Part shown: piece by piece, positions 46,400-58,500 of the stretch
How the letters are laid out: each line of letters begins with the position of its first letter
Numbering within the stretch: the stretch's first letter is position 1
Assembly (NCBI RefSeq): GCF_963676685.1
Contig: NC_092350.1
Location: forward strand, 67,830,502 to 67,894,501
Length of the DNA: 64,000 nucleotides
Reading direction: 5' to 3'
DNA from: Mytilus edulis
Taxonomy: Eukaryota > Mollusca > Bivalvia > Mytilida > Mytilidae
Position numbers and translations under genes: made by a program
Notes under the pieces: generated by a model
Databases searched by the model: none
What the model saw: the letters and a program-made list of their open reading frames with translations, nothing else
Told to the model about the DNA's origin: nothing

Positions 46400-47278
46400 T
46401 ATATAAAGAATGTATGCCCGCAAGCCCCCTCAAGGTTTTCGCACCGTCGTATACTCTTTTTTAACGAAACCTGACAAAACAGGTCATAGATTATTTCTTA
46501 AGGAGATTAATGCAGTCTTATTACTTTCAAGCCGTAACTATAATTAGAATGGGCGTTTTTGACAAGGTAATGAAGGTTTCATTTGTATAGCTTACATTCC
46601 AGTTAATTTATGGTTTAAAAAAGACTAGTGATTTGATTGTTCTGAAATCAACATAATAACTCCAAATGTGTTATACAATAAAATTGAGAATGAAATATCT
46701 TTTTTTATGAATCTAAAGTATATGCATTTAAAATTAGCTAGATAAATCATTCAATTCATTAAAAAATAACTTTATGGCCGTTCAAATTTCAAATTCTCTT
46801 CAGACTACTTATATTTCAATGTTTTATTATCATTTTAGGACTTTAAATCGGTCTTGAATTTGTATCCGGGTGCTGTATTCGGGTCAACGAAGACGTGCAA
46901 TTATTCAAATAGCTATCAAAGATACAGATACATACTAATAAAACAAAAACGTGTTTATGTATGAGAACATTTCCAGAATAGTGTTTCAAATCCTATGAAT
47001 GAAATAATAATACAGGTCGTTAACCACATATTGAAATGCTATAATAGTCCTTATGGTTCGATATTTATTGATCAAAGTAATAAATGCACACATGTTTACA
47101 TATTTTACACAGCTTTGATTTACAATTTTGTTTGACAAGGTAACTTTACATTATGTGTACTATGATATAAGCCTTTCTTTATATCGAAAGCCAACGGTGT
47201 CGCACATGTCAATTTGATACTTGTAAAAATGCCAAAATTCTTAATTCGAAAATGTTATGATATAAGACAATAAATATA
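46400..47278. other. Non-coding DNA
   Basis: Nothing recognised. No RT sequence continues upstream of the truncated Penelope-like element. Confidence 0.4.
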
Positions 47279-47427
47279 GGAAGATGTTGTGTGAGTACCA
47301 ATGATACAACTCTCCATTCAAAAACCAAAGTAACCCATTATAGGTCAATGTACGGCCTACACACCGAACAAAAAAGCTATAAAGGTCCCCAAAACTACTA
47401 GTGTAAAACCATTCAACAGTCTAATGG
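47279..47427 (+). repeat. Short interspersed element, family S1
   Basis: AAGATGTTGTGTGAGTACCA, CAATGTACGGCCTACACACC, AAAGGTCCCCAAAACTACTA, TGTAAAACCATTCAACAGTC; lacks the SINE-family middle part (GCCTTGGCTC). Confidence 0.7.
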
Positions 47428-48504
47428 TTTTTTTTTATCAGTGTTTATTAAACTTAAAGAAAAAAAGAACAATTATGATAATGGCAATTGTAGTTAACCT
47501 ATGTTAAAATGAAAAAAAATATCTAATGAGAAAACAAAAAAGGAGGAAATCGCACGAACTCGAAAATCAAGCGAAACAGGTAACATTGACATAAAAAGTA
47601 AGCGTCCTGATCCACATGCATCTAGGTGAAGCACGATTTAGTTAAAATGAATCAATTGCATAGGATAAAAAGACACTCCCATAACTGTTATAATAAATAA
47701 TTATGATACTGCTTTTCAAATCAGAAGACACTTACAAAACTGCTATAGGAAATGTCTTTAACTGCATTTCAAATCAGTGACAACGGTAAAACAGGGAAAT
47801 GGTCTGTCGACTATTTCACTGATGCACAGTTAAATGCAAGGTTTTAAAGAATTTCTAATTAAGATTCGAAACAATTAATTGTGAATGCCTGTTCAAAAAG
47901 CCTTTGGTGAAAATAAAAGTGCAAACACTTCACTGGTTGATACATCAGTTTTGAAATTAGCCACCATTTGGCAACCGGATGCAAATACTTTCAACCGAAC
48001 AAGTTAAGATGATTAATTAAAATATATATTGTATTTATTTCAGAACGATTTATCATTATTTTGAGGAATCAAGTTACTACAATTTGTTAATAAAGTATTT
48101 GGATTAAAATCGCTCGTTATTGTCAATCGGGGGTTTTCTATACCATTCTTCTTTTAAATATTCAAAAGAGTTATACACAAACAACCGATTACTCTAGTTT
48201 TTAAATTGACATACTAGTGCAATAACACGGATCTTGATCACAATTTTACGAGATAAATTAAATGACATTATATCCTTATTCTTCTTAAAAAAGAGTTATG
48301 ACAGACTAAAATGATATCATATGCGAAAATGTGATCGGTAAAATGGAATATAATTCCGGCAAATCTTTGCACAAAATAAATGAGTTTTACGGTATAAAGT
48401 CAGGAAATGCATATTTCAAGTGTTTTTCTCACGTGTAACAAACCAAAGGGTCACGGTATTGCTCAACAAAAAGACCAACTATCATTGAATTTCATTTTCA
48501 AAAT

Positions 48505-48900
48505 TTAATCCTGGTATCAACGATGAGTTTATTTACAACCACCGAGTCGATGCCACTGCCGTTGGAGTTTTAATTTCCCGAGGGTGTTACCAACCCAGTT
48601 GTCGACATGAATTATCATTGATATGGTCATATTTATAAATTAACTGTTTACAAATCTTATGAATTTAAGAAATACTAAGGCTTTTCTATCTTATTATAAA
48701 TAGACCTTCGTAGCTGTATTTGGCTAAACTTGTAGGAATTGTGGTACTCAATGCTCTATAACTTTGTACTTCACTTGGCCTTTTTAAAACTTGTTTTAGA
48801 TTCGACAGTTACTGATGAGTCGTTTGTAGACAAAAGCGTATCTGGCGTAAATGCAAACTGTAGTCCTGGTATTTATGATGGGTTTGTTTTATATACACAT
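48505..48900 (+). mobile_element. Retrozyme copy f, longest copy, with terminal direct repeats
   Basis: Plus strand. Left end TCCTGGTATCAACGATGAGTTTAT is repeated, diverged, at the right end (TCCTGGTATTTATGATGGGTTTGT), as expected of a retrozyme bounded by partial repeats. Between them: CCGAGGGTGTTACC, GACATGAATTATCATTGATA, AATTAACTGTTTACAAA, CCTTCGTAGCTGTATTTGGC, CAATGCTC, CACTTGGCCTTTTTAAA, hammerhead. Confidence 0.75.
48804..48848 (+). ncRNA. Hammerhead ribozyme relic, retrozyme copy f
   Basis: CTGATGA intact, stem II GTC/GAC with loop GTTTGTA, then AAA (G12 to A), altered stem III AGCGTAT, C, TGGCGT. Predicted inactive. Confidence 0.7.
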
Positions 48901-49531
48901 ATTTCAGTATTACAAAGTCGGGCATATAGGATAACGGACGTAAAGGAACGTAGCATAAACAGTATTTCATGAAACTGAGAAATTATTTTAAATTAACTTT
49001 CAACTTAAATTACTGTCAACGATTTGTAATATATTTTAAAACTATTTGTCTGCATAAATAACAATGGTTTGTCATATTAATGTTCATATTAATGGTGTCT
49101 ACCAAATTGGATTGAAATAGATACCTTTGAATTCGTTTTTCGTCGTTTCTAGATGAGAATTTTATTCAGATTGTAATTTTAACAGTTAATTATTCTTGTC
49201 CTGCATGACAAAACGAACATATTGTATTAATATATCAAAATCCCCGTAGCTTTGTTCATTCTTTTTTTATCCTTTTGTATATGCATAATACAGGATATGT
49301 CAAACCAAAAAACGCATGACGTATATTTATTATGTCATAAATGTCACTTAAATGTATGTTATTAAATATTCATAGTAAAAACTTTAATTTTGAATGTCTT
49401 TGTTCACAACGGGTATTTAAATAAGACTTTTCCTACATCCTGTTTAACATTTCAAGGTTAGTTAGGAATTTGTTTTCCACAACAGATGTGCTATTTTTCT
49501 TTTTTCTCGGCCAACTTACAAGAAGAGAAAC

Positions 49532-52500
49532 ATGGACGTGCTAGTATGGTTCAGAATAAGTTTAATATTGTTTTATTTGTCAGCTGTGGAATGTAAGTTA
49601 ATATATTAAGTAAATATAGAAACAAAACGGTAAACTACACGTTGCATTGTAATCTAAACTTTACTACTAAGTTCCTTTGGCAAATTTGATGTCAAAGTGT
49701 TTGTACCAGTGTCACTTCACTATCTCAACGGTCAGTGTTTACAGTTATATAATATTTATATCGTGGTTTTTTTTTGGCATGTGTTCTATGATACTTCATA
49801 TGATTTTTGGTCGTATTCACTGTATCTAAACCACACCGGCAAAATGTGTTCGGACTCGATGGTATCTAACATCCGGCACGATGACGAAATATTAATAGAC
49901 AGAAGAAAGCTAGGTTTCTCCTTATTTTCTAATGATTTTATGAACATCTCAATACTTATATATCTGAGTATGGAACGAAAGAAATAGGTCATGTCAAAAT
50001 GGAACTGGCCGGTTTCGTCAATGTTTACCACCCGGTTTGGTCATAGATTTGACAATGCATAACCCGGTTTGGTCAAATAAAAAAAATCATAATCGCATTC
50101 CATTATAATTGATAATATAACTTCAGTGTTAAAAAGGAGTTTTGTGACCGGGTCGTTGGAAAACAAGTTCTTTCACAGGACAATGGCTTATTATTTATAT
50201 GATTCGTCTCAGATTCAAAAAAATAAATAAGCAAACACTAGAATTCCTTTATAAGTAATCTAATCATTCTATGTAAGTTATCTTTTCTATGATCGTTGAA
50301 AATAAATCTTCTTAAGGATAAACGTCAATGATAAGACAAAAGTATATATTCGTGCATAATCGACATGGAAAATTAATGATTATAGGAAGAAAAGGATTAC
50401 AACTACAATGCATCAAAGGTGGGGTCGGGGGTGCAATCTATACGTCTTCTAGATTCGCCACTTATCTTATAAAGTGTATACCGAATTAAAATATTGTAAG
50501 AAATAAGAAAACAGTGACACCCGCGAAATCGGATTATGTGAGTTTAATTATGTTTATTATAAACATTATCATTGATATTTTTAAACAAGCGACACTAAGT
50601 GATTCGAATTCATAGCGTTTTGAACTATTTGTATAAAGCTGCATATGTCAAAAGTTGGAAAGTTTGACTGAAACATATTCAAGTATTGAACACAGATATA
50701 ACGAATTTCCCCCTATTTGCCATATGTTCAATACTCTTGCCCTTGACCTCATTTCTATATTATTGTTCCTTCGGCCACAGACATTCATCAGAAATTGAAT
50801 TGCGACCATCTAAGCATTTGTGGCATGTCAGTGCGTACACTTAAATATAGATAATACGTCTTATTTTTTTTATTGAAAAAAAAAAAACGCCAGTGAAGTT
50901 GTTTGCTATGTCCGATCCGGTTCGTGAAATTTGAAATTTTCAGTTGTTACACTTTTTTTTCTAAATTCAAGAACGGTGTTATTTTGTTTGGAATTCTTGA
51001 TTGTTTTTAGCTCACTTGGCCCAACAGGAATTTTTTTTTCATCACTTGGCACCGGACGACCGTCGTTCATTATCTTTCAATACAATTTTTGTACATAAAA
51101 ATTACTAGGCTGCATTTGACAAATGTTTTAAAATCATATGTCTTTTTTAATTATAATTAGGGTATCTAGTTTTAAAAGTTTACTGTGACCCCGCTTGTCA
51201 ACCAAAAAACAAACAAAGGGGGGGGGGGGGGGGGGCATGCAAGTGCATGATGTCAAGTAATTAAAAACAGCCGTAGACATAGACATTTCGAAAGGGCCAG
51301 ATTATTATTTTCATAATGTTGAGCTCTACCACTTGTCCATTTACTATAAAATTCTCACATTAGTTCTTAAATGAATTATTGCATAACCCTTAAATGACGA
51401 ATTTGAAGTTCTTTTTAATTCTTTTATTTTCAAACATATATATAAAAGTCATATAGCAAAAATAGAAGATATACAAATAGATCGACTTGGCCGATATCCT
51501 AATAAAACTTATTGACCTTTAATTTAGAGTTTTTTTTTCATTTCATTGCGTTTTAACACGCCCGTCAAAATTTTGACAGCAAGTATTATTGAGCACACCC
51601 GTCCGTCCGTCTGTCCTTCCTTCCACCTGTCCGTTCCTCCATCTATCAGTCATTCTGTCCGTCCGTCCGTCTATCCCTCTGTCCAGCGTAAACATGTCGC
51701 ACCGTTACTTGAGAACAGCTATCTAGTTTTCATGAAACTGAACACAGTTATTTTGTGAAATGGTCAAACGATCTATAAACTTGTTTAGTGAAAATCAAAT
51801 TTAATCTTTTTGAGTTACAGTTCCTGTAAATAAAACAGGAGTGCTTTTTTTAACATGTCGCGCCATATCTCAAAACGATTTATCATTATTGCATCACACT
51901 TTACACACTTCTTAGTAATATAAATCTTCTGCATACTTTGTTTATTAAGTGCCAGTCTTTGTAAGAATCAGGCAATTTAGGTAAAAATTAAAACATGATT
52001 AGAAAAAACCCACCAAGCTAATCATGCTATTTAATACTAACCATCATCCTAAGTTAAAAAGTATTAGTCTTTCGTTTGTGTGTGTCTGGTAATAACAAAT
52101 AACTTGGTTAGAACATTGGTTAGAATGATAGCAAATTACAGAGTTATCTCCCCTTATTCGTTAATTTCTAGTGCATTTCAACAAAATTATATCTTCTATT
52201 ACCAGAACCGAAAATGGAAATGAATGTTATTGTTGTGCATAACTACATATTATGAATTGAAATCAATGTCAAATTGGATGGGTTTTTTTGGTCATGTTTT
52301 CACCACTGCCTGATTCTTAGGCAGACTGGCACTTAAGCGTTATTTAGTGTTTTTTTTTTTGTAAAAATAAGGGGTTCACATATTGCGATGTATCTCAAAA
52401 CCTATATAAACAAGAATGTGTCCTCAGTACACCAATGTCCCACTCGCACTTTCATTTTCTATGTTCAGTGGACCGTGACATTGCAATAAAAACTCTAATT

Positions 52501-55500
52501 TGGCATTAAAATTAGAAAGATCATATCATAGGTAACATGTGTACTAAGTTTGAAGTTGATTGGACTTCAACTTCATCAAAAACTACCTTGACCAAAAACT
52601 TTAACCGGAAGCGGGACAGATGGACGAACGGACGGACGAACGGACGAACGGACGCACAGACCAGAAAACATAATGCCCTTCTACTATCGTAGGTGGGGCA
52701 TAAAAATATCATAATGTTAATGTTAAAAAAGTAATTAGATATCAGTGTTTACTATTGAGTATTTAAATTCAATTTAAAATTAGTTTGGAGATCAGTGTTA
52801 TAACGGATATGCCTTTCATTAGAAAAATGTTTAGTACTATAATAACCTATATAAATAAATGTGAACACGCCAAGTTTACTTTATAATAAACATAATTAAC
52901 AACAATGACGAAACCGGTGTATTTTAATTTGACATGACCCATTTCTTTCGTTCCATACACAGAAATACAAGTATTGAGATGCTCATAATGACTAGTTTTG
53001 CAATCTCTGTGTCAGTATCTATCGTCCCGTACCTTTCTTTCCGTACAATGTGAACAATTTACGAGAAATTAAACAATTTCGAGGCAAGGTTCACTCAATT
53101 CGTCATTTTGACATGCATTTTTATTTATTTATTCGTTAATATAGAACGGTTGTAGAAAATATTGCATATCACAATAGAAAATAGTTGTATATGTATATAT
53201 ATTCTTCGATATCATAAAAAAAATAAAAAAATAAGGAGAAACCTAGCTTTCTTCTGTCTATTAATGTTCCGTCATTGTGCCGGATGTTAGATACCATCGA
53301 GTCCGAACAAATTTTGCCGGTGTGGTTTAGACACAGTGGACTGAGTCATGCAATAAAATATTTTGACCGCATCAATCTAAACTGACCTTATTTGCTCTTT
53401 CTTCCTGCAAATCTATATAGCTGCATAGTAATTCAGTTATAATTTTAGGTTAAGAGGGACTGTAATATACAAGTTACAGCAATATTGAAAACAATGACCT
53501 CAAAATTTTGTTCACATTAATTTAAAGTGCCAGCATGTCCTCTTTTTATTTAAAATATTGAATCGTAAACAAATATCAGTAGTTTTCATACTTCAGACTG
53601 AGTCAGGTTATGAAATATTTTGACCGCATCAACCTAAGCTGACTATGCAGTATGGGCTCTGCTCATTGTTGAAGGCCGTACGGTGACCTATAGTCATTAA
53701 TGTTTGTGTCATTTTGGTCTTTTGTAGATAGTTGTCTCATTGGCAATCATACCACATCTTCTTTTTTATATATAAACTGACCTTATTTGCTCTTTTTTCT
53801 GCAAATCTATATAGCTGCACAGTAATTCAGATATAATTTTAGATCAAGAGGGACTGTTATATACAAGTTACAGCAATATTGGAAAAAAATGACCTCAAAA
53901 CTTTGTTCGCATGAATTTATAGTGCCAGCATGTCCTCTTTTAATTCAAAGAATTTACTTAATCGTAAACAAATATCAGTAGTTTTCATACTTCAGACTTA
54001 GTTGTGTAATAAAATCTTTTGACCGCATCAACCAAAACTGACCATATTTACACTTTATTATGTAAATCTTAATATATAGATAATTATATAGCTGCATAGT
54101 AAAACACTTATAAAATTGAGAAAGGAAATGGCGAAAGGTGTCAAAGTGACAACAACCCGACCAAAGAGCAGACAACAACCAATCACGATGGATTGTATAG
54201 TTCACAAGACAGCATTTCCTCTTTCAATATATTCAAAATATTGAATTGCTTACAAATTTCAGTAGTTTCTATATATCAGACTGAGTTGTTTTAATAACAA
54301 CATTATTTGACCGCATCAACCAAAACTGAACATATATACTTTATCATGTAAATATATACATGTATGGCCTCATTGTAAACCAATAATATTTCTAAGTCAG
54401 GATAGATATTGCATGAAAAAGACGATACCAAATTTCAAAATCAATTTAGCGCGCCATTATTTCCTCTCTGTATCGATAATATTGTTATTTAAGGAATGAC
54501 TGTAATATTTTTTTCTGTCTATGAAGAAATAAAACAAAAAAATTGGTGCACACTGAATAACGTGAGTAGCAAATTTGTTAACAGTGTGCATGCACCACAT
54601 CTTATTATGTTATTTCGAATAGTCAGAAAAAAATATTAGTCATTTCTTATAATTTAATTCTAAATTCCTATTTAAACCTTGGCAAACCATAAAAAAATGT
54701 TGATGACGATACGGTCACATGACTAACTTTTTTCTATGGGCTGATCATAAAATAATGTCAGTCAATCAGAAGACCCGTTACATCCAAAATTAAATAATAA
54801 ATAATGAATCGTCACAAAAATTACTTTTTAAGTCAGTATAGTTCATGATGTGTTTTTTTTAAACAAAACTATTTAACGGCATCATCCAACACTCACATGA
54901 CTGATTCATATACTTTATTTCAAAATAAAAAGTACATGTATGATAAGTTCTCTTCTTGAAATAATTTGAAGGAGGAAAATGATTGGTTTTGTTTGTAGCC
55001 TAAATTCCAGTGGCAAATGTTTCATTCATGTTCACATTGAGTATATTTTTCTGACGTTCAAACTTCCAGACTCCCAGATTATCTACAAGATAATGCAAAT
55101 GTAGCCTATATAGTTTTTTTACGTTTAATAACACTTTTTTCATTAAAATATCCCATAATTCATCCACTGTACAATTTTCGTTTTAACATTTGTCAAAACA
55201 GAATCTTAAATCATGAATGTGAATCCAAGGCAAACAAGGTAAATTAAGATTAAACTTCCATGAATTAAATGCAGAGTTTTATGAAGAGACTGTTAAAAAC
55301 GGGGAACGAAGAAACGTAAACAATGATGTTTCCTATGCAATCTTATAAAAATGTTTTCCGATGAGTTGGATTACCTTCTATTCACTTCGATATTTGTACA
55401 TGTAACGTTTGATCAGTAAAAAATATAGAAAATCTGCTATTATATAGCAAAGTAATTGGAAGTGATTTATTTCTTCTAAATTCTAAAGTGCCCTTACTGC

Positions 55501-58500
55501 AGTGACGTCATTTAGAACTGTTCTACAGTCCTGACTGATTAATTCAGTTCTGCTGACAGTTCTACGGTTAGAACTGATTTGGACAGTTCTACCCAGAACA
55601 GTTTTAGACAGTTCTACCCTAGAACTGATCCTGACAGTTCTACCTAGAACTGATCCTGACAGCTCTACCTAGAACTGATTCTGACAGTTCTACTTAGAAC
55701 AGTTCTAGGGTAGAACTGTTCTAGCTAGAACTGTTCTAGGACAGGTTAGAACAGTTCTATGACAGATTATTCTGACAGTTCTAATGAGAGGTTAGAAGTG
55801 ATCTCCACTGTATTTTAATATTAAAATAAACCTACAATACTAAGTTTACTGATATTTTAACTTAAACGTAAAATCACAAAAATACTGAACTCCGAGGAAA
55901 TTCAAATCGGAAAGTCCCTAATCAAATGGCAAAATCAAATGATAAACAAATCAAACGATTGGACGAAAACTGTCATATTCCTGATTTGGTACAGGTATTT
56001 TCAAATGTAGAATATGGTGGATTGAATCTGGTTTTATAGCGTTAAACCTCTCACTTGTGTGACAGTTGCATCAAGTTTCATTATATTTAACACGACGGAT
56101 GAACAAAATAGACATAATAGGTAAAATAGTCAGAATATGGGTACAGCAGTCATCACAGTGTTACAATCTTAGAACAAACACATATTTAACAAAAAATCAA
56201 AAAAAAAAACTTCCAAATTTCGAAACCACATGCATTGCCTTGCGTGTTTGACGTCATAGAATGTAAACGTCACATGGCAGACACATACAATAATTTTGCC
56301 GTTCATTTTATTTTTCCAAAAAAATATAATTTCACATAGGGAATGTTGGTATAAAGGGTTAAAAATCAAAATTATGTTAGAACTTTTTTCATGATCAGAA
56401 ACAGACCTAGATTTATAATTATCCTGAAGTTCTTAAGAAATTTAAAGAATCCGCATATGGTCTATACCCCTACGCGTGTAAACTATTTTTGTTTCGTTCA
56501 TAGTATTTTCAACTTAATACATTTATAATAGAACAATCACATGACATATAATAGAACAATAACACATTGACGGGATCTTTTAAAATACACAGTCACGTCA
56601 TATGAACCAAAGAACCACAAACATAGCACATACAAAATACAGCAGCAAAAATGAAAGATAATACAAACACATTGACGGGATGCTTAAGTACCGAGGTACG
56701 TCAAATGAATATCACAGAAAACAGACCAAACAGTAAAGTAACATTGATAACAGAACAAAGACAAATGAAATATGTTATCTTAATGCTATTTCTCATTCCT
56801 TGATCGTTGTGAGAAAATATGTCTCATCACTTAATATCTGTTTACGGCAAATGATTGGTCGAAATGACGTCACATACAAAGAACACAACTTTCTACAAAA
56901 CTTTCAAAAAGGAAGGATAAAATCATCAGAGAAACATAGTTCTATAATATAACTTGTGTATACGATATTCTCTCAACAGTTACATTTTATTTATTCAAAA
57001 GGTTCTGCAAACCTCGTGCATACATTGTAAGTAAGTCGAGTGTAGAAATGTCGTTACACACTTGTTGCAGTGATAAATACTATATTGCATTATGCAAGGT
57101 TATTGAGATATTTCACAAGTATTTATTCATTTCTAGATATTTAAAGTAGTATTTTTTAGCATTACATGAAAAACTTCTGTTTGCAAATTCCCAATCAATA
57201 ATGGAAGTTGATGTGAATACACATAAATTGACTGTACTGGTTGGTCATGGTGGAAGTGTTGTGTATTCATTTGACTACGATTACGAAAATGGATACGTTT
57301 ATTTTCCAAGATTTACTTTTAAGGACATTGTGCGGTAAGTTTTCGTTTTAACTTTGTTAAATACCTTTACCCTAACTTTTTAGATATCTGAAGACACCAA
57401 CATTACATACAATATTCAAAATGGACAAAAATGTAAACGAAGCAACTGACGAGGTTTAATTCTTTAACTTACCAAAACTTGATACAAAATCTTTCGAAAT
57501 ATTTTTGATGTTTGACAGTAATAATTCCGTGTGATTGTGCATTTCTTAAAATAATTTGTTTCTTTACTTGATATGGAAAAGATGTATTCTGTGGTTAAAA
57601 CTATCATGATAATACTCAGAATTCTTCCGTACCAGGCTAAATGTGCAAAATGTATGTAAATTGACTTTCAGTATATTGTAAAAGTAGTGCAGAGATAAAG
57701 GTGGTATTTTAAAAGAATAAAACCAAAAATAAGAATCCGTGGAATGAGTGCCAATGTGACGACTCTCTATCCAAGTCACAATTTGTAAAAGCAAACAACT
57801 GTAGGTCAAAATGCATTTTATACAATTTTAGTCTGCATAAATTGTTCTTAACCAAAAAAAATGTATGTACATGTTTATTTATTACATTTTATTTTATTTG
57901 ATTAATGAATAATTTGGAAATTTACAGTATTAAAAATTAAAAACCTATAACGAAAAAGTGATAAGCTGACAATTAAAGATAACATTTTAAAATGTTTCAT
58001 TTACAGAGTTATCAGTTATCATTTTTTGAAAATTAAAAATTGTGTAACAAGAAAGGATTTCCCCCAGAAAAATCTTGAAATATTTGATTGATGAACATAC
58101 TCTAAATATATAAACAACACCTGTAAATAAATGACAACATCACACATTATTGTACGAGAAATCATGTTATCTATTTTTGACCATTTAAAGTACTCGCCAA
58201 TAATTCATAAAACCCCTATATTTATCATCATGTTTTAATGTTCAATATTGTAATTTTAAGCACAGGATTATGGCTTGATCAATTAGAACATATTTCTGTT
58301 AAATATCGCTAACAGATATTTTGATTTTCAGTAATGGTTAAATGAATTACCTTCTTTTAATCTTTAGAATGGATGATTCCAAAGATATTACTTTATAGTT
58401 GCAAAGATGATTTATTAAAAAATAATGTTTGTCGTTTTGGAGAACATAATTAATTTTCTATATGCAGCCTGTCATAATAGGTTAAATGATTTTTGTGTAT

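Larger units (their letters stand above)
53342..54470. repeat. Tandem array of ~260-270-bp units
   Basis: TTGACCGCATCAA recurs at 53363, 53620, 54019 and 54307, each followed by AACTGACC-like sequence, AAATCTATATAGCTGCA, TATACAAGTTACAGCAATAT, GCCAGCATGTCCTCTTTT and AAATATCAGTAGTTTTCATAC. A fifth, decayed unit starts near 54868. Spacing 258 fits the unit; spacing 399 is explained by the inserted S2 element (53659-53765), spacing 288 by a deletion plus the inserted retroelement tail (54108-54190). Confidence 0.85.

Noticed and set aside
49697-49987. 96-codon plus-strand frame after the YWTD signal-peptide exon
   Set aside because: It lies in the intron, overlaps the inverted-duplication arm, and shows no domain; the signal-peptide donor is at 49593.
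53342-54470. CRISPR-like array because of regular repeats
   Set aside because: Units are ~260 bp with no short repeat/unique spacer structure, and the genome is eukaryotic.
55495-55810. AGAACA/TGTTCT half-sites as vertebrate-type steroid receptor elements
   Set aside because: The dominant word is AGAACTG, not AGAACA with 3-base spacing, and molluscs lack a glucocorticoid receptor.
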